Below, in pieces: positions 23,498 to 33,645 of a stretch of 64,000 nucleotides of DNA. A model generated the notes under the pieces. The model saw only the letters and a list, made by a program, of their open reading frames with translations, was not told the origin of the DNA and ran no database searches. Origin of the DNA: Sinotaia quadrata (lineage: Eukaryota > Mollusca > Gastropoda > Architaenioglossa > Viviparidae); NCBI GenBank assembly GCA_028829895.1, contig CM054178.1:25908201-25972200 (forward strand), in the 5' to 3' direction. Position numbers and translations under genes: made by a program. Every line of letters starts with the position of its first letter. Within the stretch, counting starts at the first letter, position 1.

Positions 23498-26400
23498 ACA
23501 CACACACACACACAAATATATAAGATTATAGTGTTTCAAATTGATCTGTTAAAAAATACACATTACCTTCATTTCTTTATCTCCAAATGTTGAAAGTGTT
23601 TCATTTGATTGTGTTTTTTTTTTTTAATTTATTTTTTTTACATCTATTCAGATTAACGTGGGACTGCTAGTTCTCTTCTTCTACAAACTTCCAGAAGAAG
23701 TTGGTATTACAATCACTAAAGGTATATATTATGGACACAAGTTAACCACATTTTCTGTTCAAGATGATTTTCACAAGGCACATTAATTACAAGCACATGA
23801 ATAATTGTTTTATAATATAATTTTCACTTAGTTTGTTGTATTTGCTAAATAGTTTATCTCACTAGTATAAAAGGGGCATTAGTATCTGCAATCCAAGGGA
23901 ACCATGGGGCTAAACTGATGGATACAAAGCATAATAAACTTTCTATAGCTGCTTCTGGCACTCACCATATATGCAAAGTCAGATGTGTTGTCTGACAGTA
24001 TTGACTGCAAGGTGTGTGTTTGCAGTACTGACTGCAAAGCTATGCATGTTGTGTGACTGTACTGCTGCAAAGCAATGCAGGTTGTGTGACTGTACTGATT
24101 GCAAAGCTATGCATGTTGTGTGACTGTATTGACTGCAAAGCTATGCATATAGTGTGACTGTACTGATTGCAAAGCTCTGCAGGTTGTGTGACTACCTACT
24201 CCTAAGCTATGAAGGTTGTGCAACTGTACCAACTCCAAAGCTCTTCAGGTTATGCGACTGTACTGACTGCAAAGATATGCAGGTTGTGTGACTGTACTGT
24301 CTGCAAAGCTATGCAGGTTGTGCGACTGTACTAATTGCAAAGCTCTGTTTATTGTGTGACTGCTGACTGCAAAGCTATACAGGCTATGACTGTACTGACT
24401 ACATAAGGACATGATTTGATGGGTGTTATAATTTTAATGTGTACTGTACAAGACATAATTAAATAGTTGTTATAATAAAAGTATTTACTTTAGAGCTGTG
24501 GTTCCCACGCGAAAGCAGTGGAAGCGCCCCCTACATTAACAACAGTGGTTCCCAACCTTTTTTGCAACAAAGGACCACTTTTCCTACATATAAGTTGCAG
24601 ACCACTAGCGATACAATTTATTGGTTAGATACATACTGGATAACGCACAGATTGGGAATCACTGCTTTAGAGGACATGATTTGATGGATGTTATAATGTT
24701 AACTTGCACTATACAGAACATGATTAAATAGTTATGTCATAAAATTAGTTTGTACTTTACAGGACTTTGATAGTGTTATTATCTTGCACTATATAGGACA
24801 AACTTTTGATAGTTGTCATGCTATTAATTTGCACTCTACAGGTCAAGATTTGATAGTTTTTGTAATTTTAACTTTGTACAGAACATGATTTGATAGTTAT
24901 TATAATATTAACTTGAATTCTATAGGACCACATTTGATAGTTATTACAATATTAACTTGAACTCTATAGGACTAGATTTGAAGCCCAAAATGTCACATGG
25001 TGAGCAGGAGGCCCCTTCACTGTTGCAGTTATGCAAAATCCCGTAAGTTATTTTTGATTTAATGATGATTTTTAATTTAGTTTTGCATTTAAAGTTTGGA
25101 ATTATATGGTGAAAAACATGGATAGGCATCATTTAGTGGAAAGTAAAGCATGTTTTTTAAATAAGCTTGTATGGGTTTGATATATTGTTGCACATTTTTA
25201 ATGTAATTGATAAAGAACTATTACCATTTACATCATTCCCTCTATCATAATTTGGAACCAGAGGAAGCCATTTATGAAAACTTATATACATTTATTGAAA
25301 GATTGAATAATTCATTAATGTTACCAATCATCTCCCTTACATACTTAGAAGTTAGGTTTTTCATAATTTTTTAAACGGCCTAAAAACCCTTTTCTTAGCA
25401 AATAACAACCATCTTCCTAGCTCCTTAACATACTTGGCAATATAATTTTGCTCACTTACATACCCAGTCATACCAAACACTTTGATCTTTTCACAATAGA
25501 CTACCAGTCACTGATCACAGTTTGCACTAAATATAATATTGTTTTGCTTTTACATGCAGTATGCTGATGGAAGTTGCACTTGCAGTGTTTTGTATCAAAG
25601 TGGTGCGTTACTGCATGTACATGTGGCTGCCAATGTTTCTTCTTCAGCAGGTACTTATTTGTGTAGATGGATGGATGGATGGATGGATGGAGGATGTGTC
25701 TCTGATTGTGATGTAAGTATAGAAGAATGGCTTCCATTTTCATTAAAATGTAAGCATTCTATGGAAGATCCTGTCATGACTCACCTATCTCATCTTTGCG
25801 GATGATATGTTGATAGTAGAGACAATGGAGTGCCTGCAGAGCATGACCACCAAGGTGGAGTATAATTTAGGAAAAGCATAATTGTTTATAAAAATGGTCA
25901 TGCACATCATTAACCCTTCTAAGAGCACACAGATCAAAGTTGGACACCAGTCAATTGAATAAGTGCAACTTTCTTGGCAGCAAGCACACTGTTGCATGAT
26001 GGCAGTATTGATGTGCAGATGTTAACTGCAGAACTGGCAAAACATCCTTAGTATTTCTATGACTGTAGCTGATTTACTTGTGCCAACCATTGACACTATG
26101 ACAAAATTAAGTCTCTACAGAACCTCTGTCATAACAAAAGTGATCTATGCCAGTAAAACAGAAAATCACTGAAATAAAAGTGTAGAAGTTCAAGGTGTTC
26201 CACTAGCAATGTGCACAGAATACTTGGTGTAATATATCACAATTGAATTACCAATGAAGAAACCTTGTGGAGAAGCAGCTCCATAAGGCTGCAAGACATC
26301 AAGATAAAATATTAAATGTGCCTTGCTGGTCAAGTTCTCTGTTTGCCAGATCAACAACACCCCAAATCTGATGTGATGGACACCACTTGTCATTGCTTGA

Positions 26401-28244
26401 TTAATTTCTTAAAACTCTTGTGTTTATGTTATTCTATCCTATTTTACAAAGTCATTACTTTTATGTTTTGTAATATATAACTTATATTAATTACAGTAAT
26501 GGTCTGCTATTTCAGCAATTGTTGTATTTAATTTAATTAAAAAATAAATATTTCTTTATGAAAACCTTGAAAGAAGAAATATTTAATGTTATTTCACCTC
26601 TTTAGATTTTACTTATTTAACAAAAATTAGATTGCATTTTTCAGTTCATTTCAGCATAACTGCTTAATAGTCTTCACTTTCCTTATTATATTATTGATAA
26701 ATGGGAATATGAACATTTCTTGACAACTTTCAACTGCAGATATATAAGTTAGTAGCAAGTGAGTATTCTTGTTTTTGCTTATTGAGACAGTTCTGATCAA
26801 AGTGCAGTCAAGTCATTTACTTCTGAAATGTGTTCATTTAACTTTCTGATTTTCTTATACAGTCCAATGGTAATCATTTTATAGTTAGGAATATTTGCTG
26901 TATTTAAACTTGGTATGCAAATTTAATTTAAAATAAGTAAAGTTATATATTGTTTTGGTTTATTTAATTGGATTTTATAGAAATGGAAATGATTTCACAA
27001 GGAAAGAATTTGTAGGATAATGTATGGTATTTTAAAGTTGTTGAAAAGACCTCATATATACACCTTGCACACAAAAAATAATAGAGGGCTTTAAACTACA
27101 CCAGTTGGAAATCATTAATTAAAAAATATCTAAGTTTTATTTTCATCATATAGTAAATGTAGCAATTTTTCTTAATTTCATTGTTTTTCTTTCAATTGTT
27201 TTTCTAACTTTTATTAAAAGTGATTAATTTTAAAATCTTGTTCTAATTTTAAAAAAAATCTGAAAAAATTTGCCCTTGAACACACTTCAGAAGATTAAAT
27301 ATTGTTTCCTCTTTCGTAGGATACTCATATCATTATAAGTACAGTTAGTTGGTGCTGGAATTTATATAGCCTATCTGAAAAAAAATTTAAAAGTGAAAAT
27401 CACTTGCCATCATAATTAAATTAGATGTTTCTTACCCTTTCTTGCCAAACTCTAGTTCTTAATAAACTATAAAATAGCACGTAAATGGCGAAAAGTATTC
27501 TACATTTGTCATATTTTTTCATTTTTGTTTAATGAAAAATGTATGTGGTTATTTTATTGCAGTTAAATTACCCACAAAGCATTGCAGGAATTCTGTCAAC
27601 AACATTTGAGGTGGGCGGAGTGCTTGGCAGCGCACTTATTGGCTTTGTCTTGGATAGGTAATGATAAGCATTAGTTATCAGTTATCAGTAAACTTAATTA
27701 TTTTCAATTTTTAATAAAATAAAATAAATTAAAAATTCAGATGAATGAAGACACATTTAAGTTAAAAGTTTTGTGTACAGAGTTGTAATTCTTTTCTTTT
27801 TGTTGTTGAAATTATTTGTAATATAGCTACAGCTGATGCTTGATTTGTAGTAAATGTGATTTACTTGCTTTCATTTTAATTATTTAAAAAGCTGGATTAC
27901 AGCTCCCCTCACTATTGCATAATTTTAATGTGCTTTAATGATTGATAAAGTGGAGTTACTGTCCAGTTTGCACTGTTGCATCATTTTAATGTCATTGTTG
28001 ACAAAATTGACTACTACACATTCTGTTAGAAAATTATGTATAAATAAATAATCATTATTTTATAATTTAGAAGTATTTGCCCAAACATTTAATTAAATTT
28101 GATTATACTTATTTTAAATGATGCCCATACCTCAAAACCAAACTGTGGTTAAATCTGTAAAATACTAATTTAAAATAAACTGCCTTTTAAAATTGACTCT
28201 AATGATTATAATTTAATAAACATGCATACACACATACACACACA

Positions 28245-28285
<41 letters not shown>

Positions 28286-31200
28286 ATTTGTGATTTGTGT
28301 CTATTATATGTAACTGTATGCTAGTGTGTATTTATTTGTGATGTCTAATACTATGCACACACACACATGGACACTCATGCACACACACACATGGACACTC
28401 ATGCACACACACATGGACACTCATGCACACACACACATGGACACTCACGCACACACACATGGACACTCATGCACACACACACATGGACACTCACGCACAC
28501 ACACATGGTCATTAACTAACAATAAAATATATATACATTGTAACTGATATTGAAGAGCAAGTTGTAGAGGAGATAAAGAAATCAAGATATTTTGCAATTC
28601 AACTTGATGAATCAACTGATGTGTGTAACTATGCTATTGTACTTTAATAATCGGTTTCAGTTTTGTTATAAATCCCATAACCTGTAAAATACACTGCTGT
28701 GAAACAAAATCAGTTTCAATATTTGTTTTTTTATAAATCCCCATAACCTGTATTGGTTTTGTTATTTGTTTGTTATAAATCCTGTAATCTGTATTAGACT
28801 TCTGTAAGGAAAAAATTGGTTTTATTATTTGTTTGTTATAAATCCCATAACCTGTAAAATACTTTTGCAGTATAACAAAATAAGTTTCAGCACGTTTATT
28901 GTAAATCCGATAACCTGTAAAATACTTCTGCAGTGAAACAAAATCAGTTTCAGCATGTTTGTTGTAAATCCCATAATCTGTAAAATACTTTTGCAATAAA
29001 ACAAAATCAGTTTCAACATGTTTATTGTAAATCCCATAATCTGTAAAATATTTTTGCAGTAAAACAAAATCAGTTTCAATATTTCTTTTTTATAAATCCC
29101 ATAACCTGTAAAATACTTCTGTAGTGAAATAAAATTGGTTTCAGCATGTTTGTTGTAAATCTTATAAGCTGTAAAATACTTCTGGAATGAAATAAAATTG
29201 GTTTCAGCATTTGTTTGTTATAGCATTATTCACATTTATTTCCATATTTTACCATCATTACTTTTGTATTTTCACTCTGCCTTTCTTCATGTTTCTGAGG
29301 ACTGGAAATGGTGTACATAATTCTGGTTGATTGCAGACATTTTGTTGGCCGCAGTCTGCTGGGTACCAGTCTGTCCATTGCGTGCTCTGCACTGGCTCTG
29401 GCTTTGTTTGCCATCACTGGCTCATGGGGTATGGCCTGCAATAGTATTTTTCTCATTTTGGCTGGTGCCTTCAATGCAGGACCCGATACTCTACTAGGTG
29501 AGACCTGAGTGTCAGCAAAATAAATCTTTCACTCATTATAACAAAACGTTCTTGATGCCACTTTTGTGAGAAGTATATCTTAAGAAAATGTTTAGTAAAA
29601 CATTCTGTTTTGAATGCTGAGCTATGTTTACTTTTTCTTGGAGCTCTCAGTACTCTCCCAAGCAGTAGTGAAATATGCAGTCATGTTTGGGGAAGAAGAA
29701 AGAATACATTTGTGAAAGAAGGTTTTAGAATAACATTTTACAGATTTTTTTTGTATGAGCAAGATTTCCTAAACCTATTTATTAAAAATTAATCTATTTT
29801 TTCTTTTGTTGGTAATCAATGTGTGTTTTCTAATACTAATTTAATAAATGTTAGTCTAGTTTTATATGTGGAGCTACATCGGTTTTTAATACTTATTTAA
29901 TAAATATTAGTCTAAATATGTTTGTAGTAGATCTTTCTGTTTAGAACTTGTTTAATAGCATTACATTTTGTAGGTTGAACTGTCTCTGTTGAAGAACATA
30001 TTTAATATCATTATTTTTTATAGGTGGATCTGTCTGTGTTTATTTAAAAACATTATATTTTGGATGTGACATATCTCAATTTATTTTTTGTTTAATAACA
30101 TTACATTTTGTTGGTACATCTATCTGAGTATCTCTCTTATTAAATAAACATTATATTTTATGGGTGGATCCATCTGTTTATTTAATTTTTTAAGTGGATC
30201 TATCTGTATTTATTTAATAACATGGTATTTTATAGGTGGTACTATCAATTTACTTAATATTATATTTTGTAGATGGATCTATCTGTGTTTATTTAACAAC
30301 ATTTTGTAGGTGGATCTATCCCTCTGGAACTTGGAGAAAAGAGTGGACTAAATGGTGCAGTTGCCACTGTAGGTCTTGTGAATGGTGAGACAAGTAACCT
30401 TGTGTTGTTTGATTTCTTTAATGAAGTAAAGATTATGAGTGGAAAATGTACAGGAAGATGAAACTAACAAAAAGAAATATGGAATGTTAAATCCTTGGGT
30501 TTGATTCCACGTAATCTCATCCAGCTAAAATCTCTGTAGAGTGAACCCTGAGCTAAATCATCCTGTACAAGCAGTAGTTGTATATATTTGTCAACAGAGT
30601 TATTTAACTCTCAGTAACACATCTTCATTAAAAGGAGGCTTCTGTTACATAATTTTCAATACCATAGAACATATTTACACTGTGGTTACATAATTTGCAA
30701 TACCATAGAATATATTTACACAGTGGTTACATAATTTGCAATACCATAGAACATATTTACACAATGGTTACATAATTTGCAATACCATAGAACATATTTA
30801 CACAGTGGTTACATAATTTATTATATAAAATTTGCAATACCATAGAACACATTTACACAATGGTTACATACTTTGCAATACCATAAAACATATTTACACA
30901 GTGGTTTCATAATTTATTACATACAATTTGCAATATCATAGAATATATTTACACAGTGGTTACATAATTTATTACATAAAATTTGCAAAACCATAGAACT
31001 TATTTACATAGTGGTTACATAATTTATTACATAAAATTTGCAAAACCATAGAACTTATTTACACAGTGGTTACATAATTTATTACATAAAATTTGCAATA
31101 CCATAGAACACATTTACACAATGGTTACATACTTTGCAATACCATAAAACATATTTACACAGTGGTTTCATAATTTATTACATACAATTTGCAATATCAT

Positions 31201-32148
31201 AGAATATATTTACACAGTGGTTACATAATTTATTACATAAAATTTGCAAAACCATAGAACTTATTTACATAGTGGTTACATAATTTATTACATAAAATTT
31301 GCAAAACCATAGAACTTATTTACACAGTGGTTACATAATTTATTACATAAAATTTGCAACACCATAGAATTTATTTACACAGTGGTTACATAATTCACAG
31401 TACCATAGAACATATTCACAGAGTGGAACTTTCATCACTGTTATGGGAACATGCTTATCAAAAAGTGGACAGGCATTAGTTGAATGGTTTTAAAATGGGG
31501 TTAAATGCAGTTACAAGGTTAAGAGTAAATATCATAAGCTCATTGAGTTTTGATTGTTTGAACTCATATTTCTTTTTGACATGAAAACGTGTTGGATTGT
31601 GGACTGTCAATTGAGTTAGATATATGATGTAAAGATAGTCTGAAGTAACTTCATGACAAACACACATCTTAATATTTACCACAACCTACAATGTGGCTGA
31701 ATTTGTGGGCGATTGAGCAAAGAGAGATTTCTCAGTTTTGTGTAAAATCCAGTTTAAAATGCCCACATTTAAGAGTAAGTGAGCAAAGAGATTGCTCTAA
31801 ACAGAAAATACGGAGGAATTCTGAAGTCATGCCTGTAGATTATATATATAATATACACCTTATTTTACTGCATAAAAAATATGCCTCAAAGATTCATATT
31901 CTATTTTATTTATTTTTATATTCTAATACATGCTTTGTAAAATAAATATATTTACAGGATTTGGCAGCATAGGAGCCTGTATTGAAGGTCCTATCATTGG
32001 ACTTTTCTCAATGTATTATGGCTGGGGAGGTGTGTTCTACCTCATGACAGGCCTTACAACCTTTGGTGCCTTAGCTGTCTTCAGGGCCTCCATGCTGCAT
32101 ACAAAACTTAGACAGTCGTCACATTTGACAGAAGTTCGATTTCTATGA
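13505..32148 (+). CDS. SLC37/OPA-family major facilitator transporter (sugar-phosphate/phosphate antiporter-like), 13 coding exons
   Basis: Exons: 13505-13603, 15688-15780, 17397-17477, 20848-20916, 21311-21436, 21685-21744, 23652-23721, 24970-25042, 25560-25650, 27563-27657, 29337-29497, 30310-30384 and 31958-32148. All phases join to 427 residues, a normal length for a 12-helix MFS protein. FLRKPLGV follows helix 1, as the RK motif does in SLC37 proteins. MFS motif A is GFLGDKFGTR (about 68-77), with a partial repeat in the second half (GFVLDRHFVGRS). NGTAQAQCWPNC (about 110-121) lines up with the NG-x-x-Q-x-x-GWP segment of SLC37. The later EVGGVLGS, GPDTLLGGSIPLELG and GFGSIGACIEGP blocks also fit. 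Family members exchange phosphorylated sugars or glycerol-3-phosphate for phosphate, often in ER membranes. Substrate here is unknown, and I cannot assign A1-A4. No C-terminal KKxx signal is seen. Exon 3 has an alternative in-frame acceptor. Confidence 0.92.
14099..14825 (-). pseudogene. C-terminal fragment of an R2-like non-LTR retrotransposon (zinc knuckle plus PD-(D/E)XK endonuclease)
   Basis: On the minus strand an open frame of 204 codons (14713-14099) carries the end of a CCHC knuckle (ETREHILSGC) and a restriction-like endonuclease core. That core is RRPDIVVLN, then TIIDVTVP with Asp 14 residues after the PD, then KEREKIEKYQDL. This order is typical of R2/NeSL-type elements. Upstream the same frame continues to about 14825 but is broken by TGA at 14720-14722, exactly where the second knuckle cysteine is expected (C-R-L-stop). 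No reverse transcriptase domain remains, so it is a 5'-truncated dead copy, antisense within SLC37 intron 1. The plus-strand open frames over it are shadows. Confidence 0.88.
17291..17425 (+). repeat. Triplicated 45-bp segment carrying the SLC37 exon 3 acceptor
   Basis: Three consecutive 45-bp units start at 17291, 17336 and 17381. Each holds a pyrimidine tract, an acceptor and the first 29 or so bases of exon 3 (ATATTATTAGGT...). Unit 3 is the genuine junction (exon from 17397). Unit 2 keeps an intact ttacag acceptor; unit 1 has lost it (ttactg). Splicing to unit 2 would stay in frame and add 15 residues, ILLGYLGDKLTFYLQ, which is another half copy of MFS motif A. Confidence 0.93.
17640..17960. 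repeat. 60-bp tandem repeat with a terminal inverted copy
   Basis: Four direct units of 60 bp carry 'ggacctgaatcacaatccctg' and 'aaggatgttgatgacaatat'. A reversed copy at about 17875-17922 pairs with the last direct unit (17817-17860). In the reversed copy an extra 8 bases interrupt the arm. It lies in SLC37 intron 3. Confidence 0.88.
18180..18860. repeat. Degenerate minisatellite, 35-45 bp units
   Basis: Many diverged units contain 'aataaagtaactgaactg' and 'gcttggctgtgt'. The last three (18730-18850) are nearly identical 39-bp copies, so the right end is the youngest. Minus-strand open frames here are repeat artefacts. It lies in SLC37 intron 3. Confidence 0.85.
20301..20456. repeat. Perfect 39-bp repeat, four copies
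   Basis: Four practically identical 39-bp units start with GAGCTAGTTATTAATTATTA. Their near-identity implies recent expansion. SLC37 intron 3. The flanking intron from 18860 to 20300 holds no recognised gene; a short homopolymer-rich segment near 19640-19690 has paired CCCCCC/GGGGG tracts. Confidence 0.9.
21903..23365 (+). mobile_element. Interspersed repeat family, copy A (about 1.45 kb)
   Basis: Copy A begins GTGACACCTCTCTGGGCACCC and matches copy B (38301-40290) in order over its whole length. Shared blocks include 'ctattactccaacataagg', 'atcatccagaacttcaca', 'aggcagcactaaatttcagg' and 'taacttaccataagct'-like sequence. It carries no long open frame and no transposase motif, so it is non-autonomous. 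Short inverted termini (GTGAC/GTCAC) are suggested by the other copies but not proved. It lies in SLC37 intron 6 and ends at a CA microsatellite. Confidence 0.8.
23367..23515. repeat. (AC)n microsatellite with CG-containing interruptions
   Basis: About 148 bases of AC dinucleotide, with a GCGCGCACGCACGCAC patch near 23444-23462. It gives long open frames on both strands that are not genes. It sits at the 3' end of interspersed copy A. Confidence 0.97.
23985..24400. repeat. Minisatellite, about 35-bp unit, about 11 copies
   Basis: Units carry 'gtgtgactgtactgactgc' followed by 'aaagctatgcagg', with scattered changes. SLC37 intron 7. No coding evidence. Confidence 0.88.
24404..24985 (+). repeat. 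Array of about ten 44-bp units containing the SLC37 exon 8 acceptor
   Basis: Units read roughly AG-GACATGATTTGATAG followed by an AT-rich stretch ending in tgcactctat. The last unit runs straight into exon 8, which begins GACTAGATTTGA after ctctatag at 24969. The acceptor and first 12 or so exon bases are therefore present in each unit, several with an intact AG. The 44-bp period is not a multiple of three, and the frame entered from an upstream copy meets a stop, so use of an upstream acceptor would be disruptive. A MITE is inserted inside the array. Confidence 0.87.
24488..24672. mobile_element. hAT-type MITE (169 bp) with perfect 8-bp target duplication
   Basis: The direct repeat CTTTAGAG flanks the element at 24488-24495 and 24665-24672. 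The element (24496-24664) starts CTGTGGTTCCCA and ends in the complement of CAGTGATTCCCA, giving 12-bp inverted termini with 10 matches. These fit the CAGTGGTTCCCAACC termini of non-autonomous hAT elements, and 8 bp is the hAT target length. An internal CAGTGGTTCCCAACC at 24544 suggests a nested or rearranged end. No coding capacity. Confidence 0.9.
25660..25692. repeat. (GATG)n microsatellite just after SLC37 exon 9
   Basis: Seven or so GATG tetranucleotides start about ten bases past the exon 9 donor. Simple sequence only. Confidence 0.9.
25775..26400 (+). pseudogene. Non-LTR retrotransposon fragment (RT YxDD-type box and C-terminal tail)
   Basis: The plus strand codes YLIFADDMLIVET, the reverse-transcriptase motif C (FADD). 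The next parts read KSTQIKVGHQSIE and, near 26318-26372, LAGQVLCLPDQQHPKS, which matches the GHVLR-type C-terminal tail of common LINE open frames. Several stops and frameshifts interrupt it. Upstream RT motifs are absent, so this is a 5'-truncated dead copy in SLC37 intron 9. It is of a different type from the R2-like fragments. The clade is not determined. Confidence 0.82.
28205..28510. repeat. (CA)n and a 22-24-bp CA-based minisatellite
   Basis: A CA run at about 28228-28281 is followed by seven units of a 'catggacactcatgcacaca' repeat (28355-28507). The open frames across it are artefacts. Confidence 0.95.
28546..28647 (+). pseudogene. hAT transposase (ZBED5-like) fragment
   Basis: Thirty-three codons read DIEEQVVEEIKKSRYFAIQL followed by DESTDVCNYAIVL and a stop. 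The LDESTDVxNxA block is highly characteristic of hAT transposases of the ZBED5/FAM200/GTF2IRD2 type, where it includes catalytic-core acidic residues. Nothing else of the transposase survives: CA repeats lie just upstream and a tandem array directly downstream. It is a small relic in SLC37 intron 10. Confidence 0.75.
28650..29225. repeat. Minisatellite of about 65-70 bp in SLC37 intron 10
   Basis: About eight to nine units carry 'aaatcccataacctgtaaaatacttctgcag' and 'aaaatcagtttcagcatg'. Minus-strand frames (such as KYFTGYGIYNK repeats) are by-products. The array stops about 110 bases before exon 11 and does not include exon sequence. Confidence 0.9.
29840..30325 (+). repeat. Array of 37-50-bp units containing the SLC37 exon 12 acceptor
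   Basis: Eight or nine diverged units contain ttttgtaggtggatctatct, which equals the exon 12 acceptor plus its first dozen bases (exon begins GTGGATCTATCC at 30310). Each unit continues 'gtgtttatttaataacatta'. Several units keep a usable AG. The last spacing is 37 bp, so choosing the neighbouring copy would shift the frame. Confidence 0.85.
30640..31415. repeat. Higher-order minisatellite with an identical 261-bp duplication
   Basis: Basic units of about 45-57 bp carry 'tttgcaataccatagaacatatttacacagtggttac'-type sequence. The block from about 30831 to 31091 is repeated essentially without change at 31092-31352. SLC37 intron 12. No coding evidence. Confidence 0.92.
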
Positions 32149-32580
32149 GTTGGGTTTTTTTATTGATGAGAATTGAACTGTAAAGTTGATTTGTTTTGTC
32201 ATCTATTATTGTTATCATGTTATATTATTTTATTGCTTTCACTTCATTTTATAACAACTTCTTTATTTTCATATTTGTTTCTTGTGATGACAGATTTAAC
32301 TCATTTTCTTTAAGAAGGTCCTATATAGGACAAAAAAAATTGCTAATAATCTGAATAATTAATTTTATTTATTAACTGATAGAAAATTGGTGCTGCTGTG
32401 TGAATATTTTTAAAATATTATTTTTAGTTACTTTTTATAGTAGTTTCAGCAACTTGAATCATTTGGTTGTCTTTTGTAAGTTCTTTAAAATTTTATCTTT
32501 TATAAGTTTATTTAACTTTTAGCTTTGTTATAATTGGGCATGTGTTGCTCTTGATGGATCAAGAATACCATGCAGTGCTT

Positions 32581-32641
32581 AATAAATATTCTCTGAAGAG
32601 GAGTATCACCATGACTAGTCTGTGAAGCAAATATCAATAAA
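32581..32641 (+). terminator. Candidate SLC37 polyadenylation signals
   Basis: AATAAA occurs at 32581-32586 and 32636-32641, 430-490 bases after the stop codon at 32146-32148. Another AATAAA lies near 33971. The two nearest are the likely 3' ends. Confidence 0.6.
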
Positions 32642-32879
32642 CAACCCTTCCCTTGTGTAATTTGGAACATTTAAAATAACTTCCCTAGACTATGATTAGA
32701 AGTACAGATTGTTTTGAGTTCACCATGACTAACTAGTGAAAGCTTGGTTTTATAAAAAAAACATTGGCCAGTAACAACATTTGTCTCACTTAGGCACATT
32801 TTTCAGTATAACAGATTAGATAGCCCTTTTTTTAAAAGGCCAACATGAAACTGTTGTGATATAAGCTCATATCATTTCA

Positions 32880-33110
32880 GTGTCACAGAACACATGAACC
32901 TCATGCTAGAGGATGACCACCAGTAACTGCTGTGTTATAAGTGCATATCTTTTCAGCAACACAGAGCACATAAACTAATTGCTTGTAGAGCTGTATTGAT
33001 ATAGTCATATCTTTTCAGCAACAAAGAGCACATAAACCGTATGCTTGTAGAACTGTATTGATGTAGTCATATCTTTTCAGTATCACAGAGCACATAAACC
33101 TTTTGTTTGG
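32880..33110. repeat. Degenerate repeat downstream of SLC37
   Basis: Four loose units contain 'catatcttttcagcaacacagagcacataaac'-like sequence with a period near 60 bp. Intergenic. Confidence 0.6.
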
Positions 33111-33229
33111 ATTAATAGGCAAGCACTGTATAAGCTAATATTACCAACAGTAAAAACTGTTTATGTTGACATGATATTTTGTTTTATTTAGAAGAATTTC
33201 CAATTGATATTGTATTATGTTTGTTTTTT

Positions 33230-33645
33230 TAAGTCGGTCCGTTGATATGTTATTTTGTTTTTTTTTGGAAGTCAGCTCAGTTGATGTGGAATTTTGTTTT
33301 TTGGGAAGTCAGTCCAATTGATGTGGAATTTTTTTTTTTTTTTATGTCAGTCCAGTTGATGTGGTATTTTGTTTTTTTTTTGGAAGTCAGTCCAGTTGAT
33401 GTGGTATTTTGTTTTTTTTTTGGAAGTCAGTCCAGTTGATGTGATATTTTGTTTTTTTTTGGAAGTCAGTCCAATTGATGTGGTATTTTGTATTTTTGGG
33501 AAGTAAGTCCAATTAGCAGGATATTTTATTTTTATTTAAAATCCAATTGACATGGTATTTTGTATTTTTGGAAGTCAATTCCAATTTAAATGATATTTTG
33601 GATTTTTGGAAGTCTGTCTAGTTGATGTGGTATTTTGTTGTTTTT
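33230..33645. repeat. Minisatellite, about 41-bp unit, about 10 copies
   Basis: Units read 'ggaagtcagtccagttgatg' then 'tggtattttgtttttt'. T-run length varies. The plus-strand frame over it is an artefact. Confidence 0.92.

Noticed and set aside
23312..23539. Long Cys/Val frame in the AC microsatellite
   Set aside because: Pure dinucleotide repeat with no coding signal.
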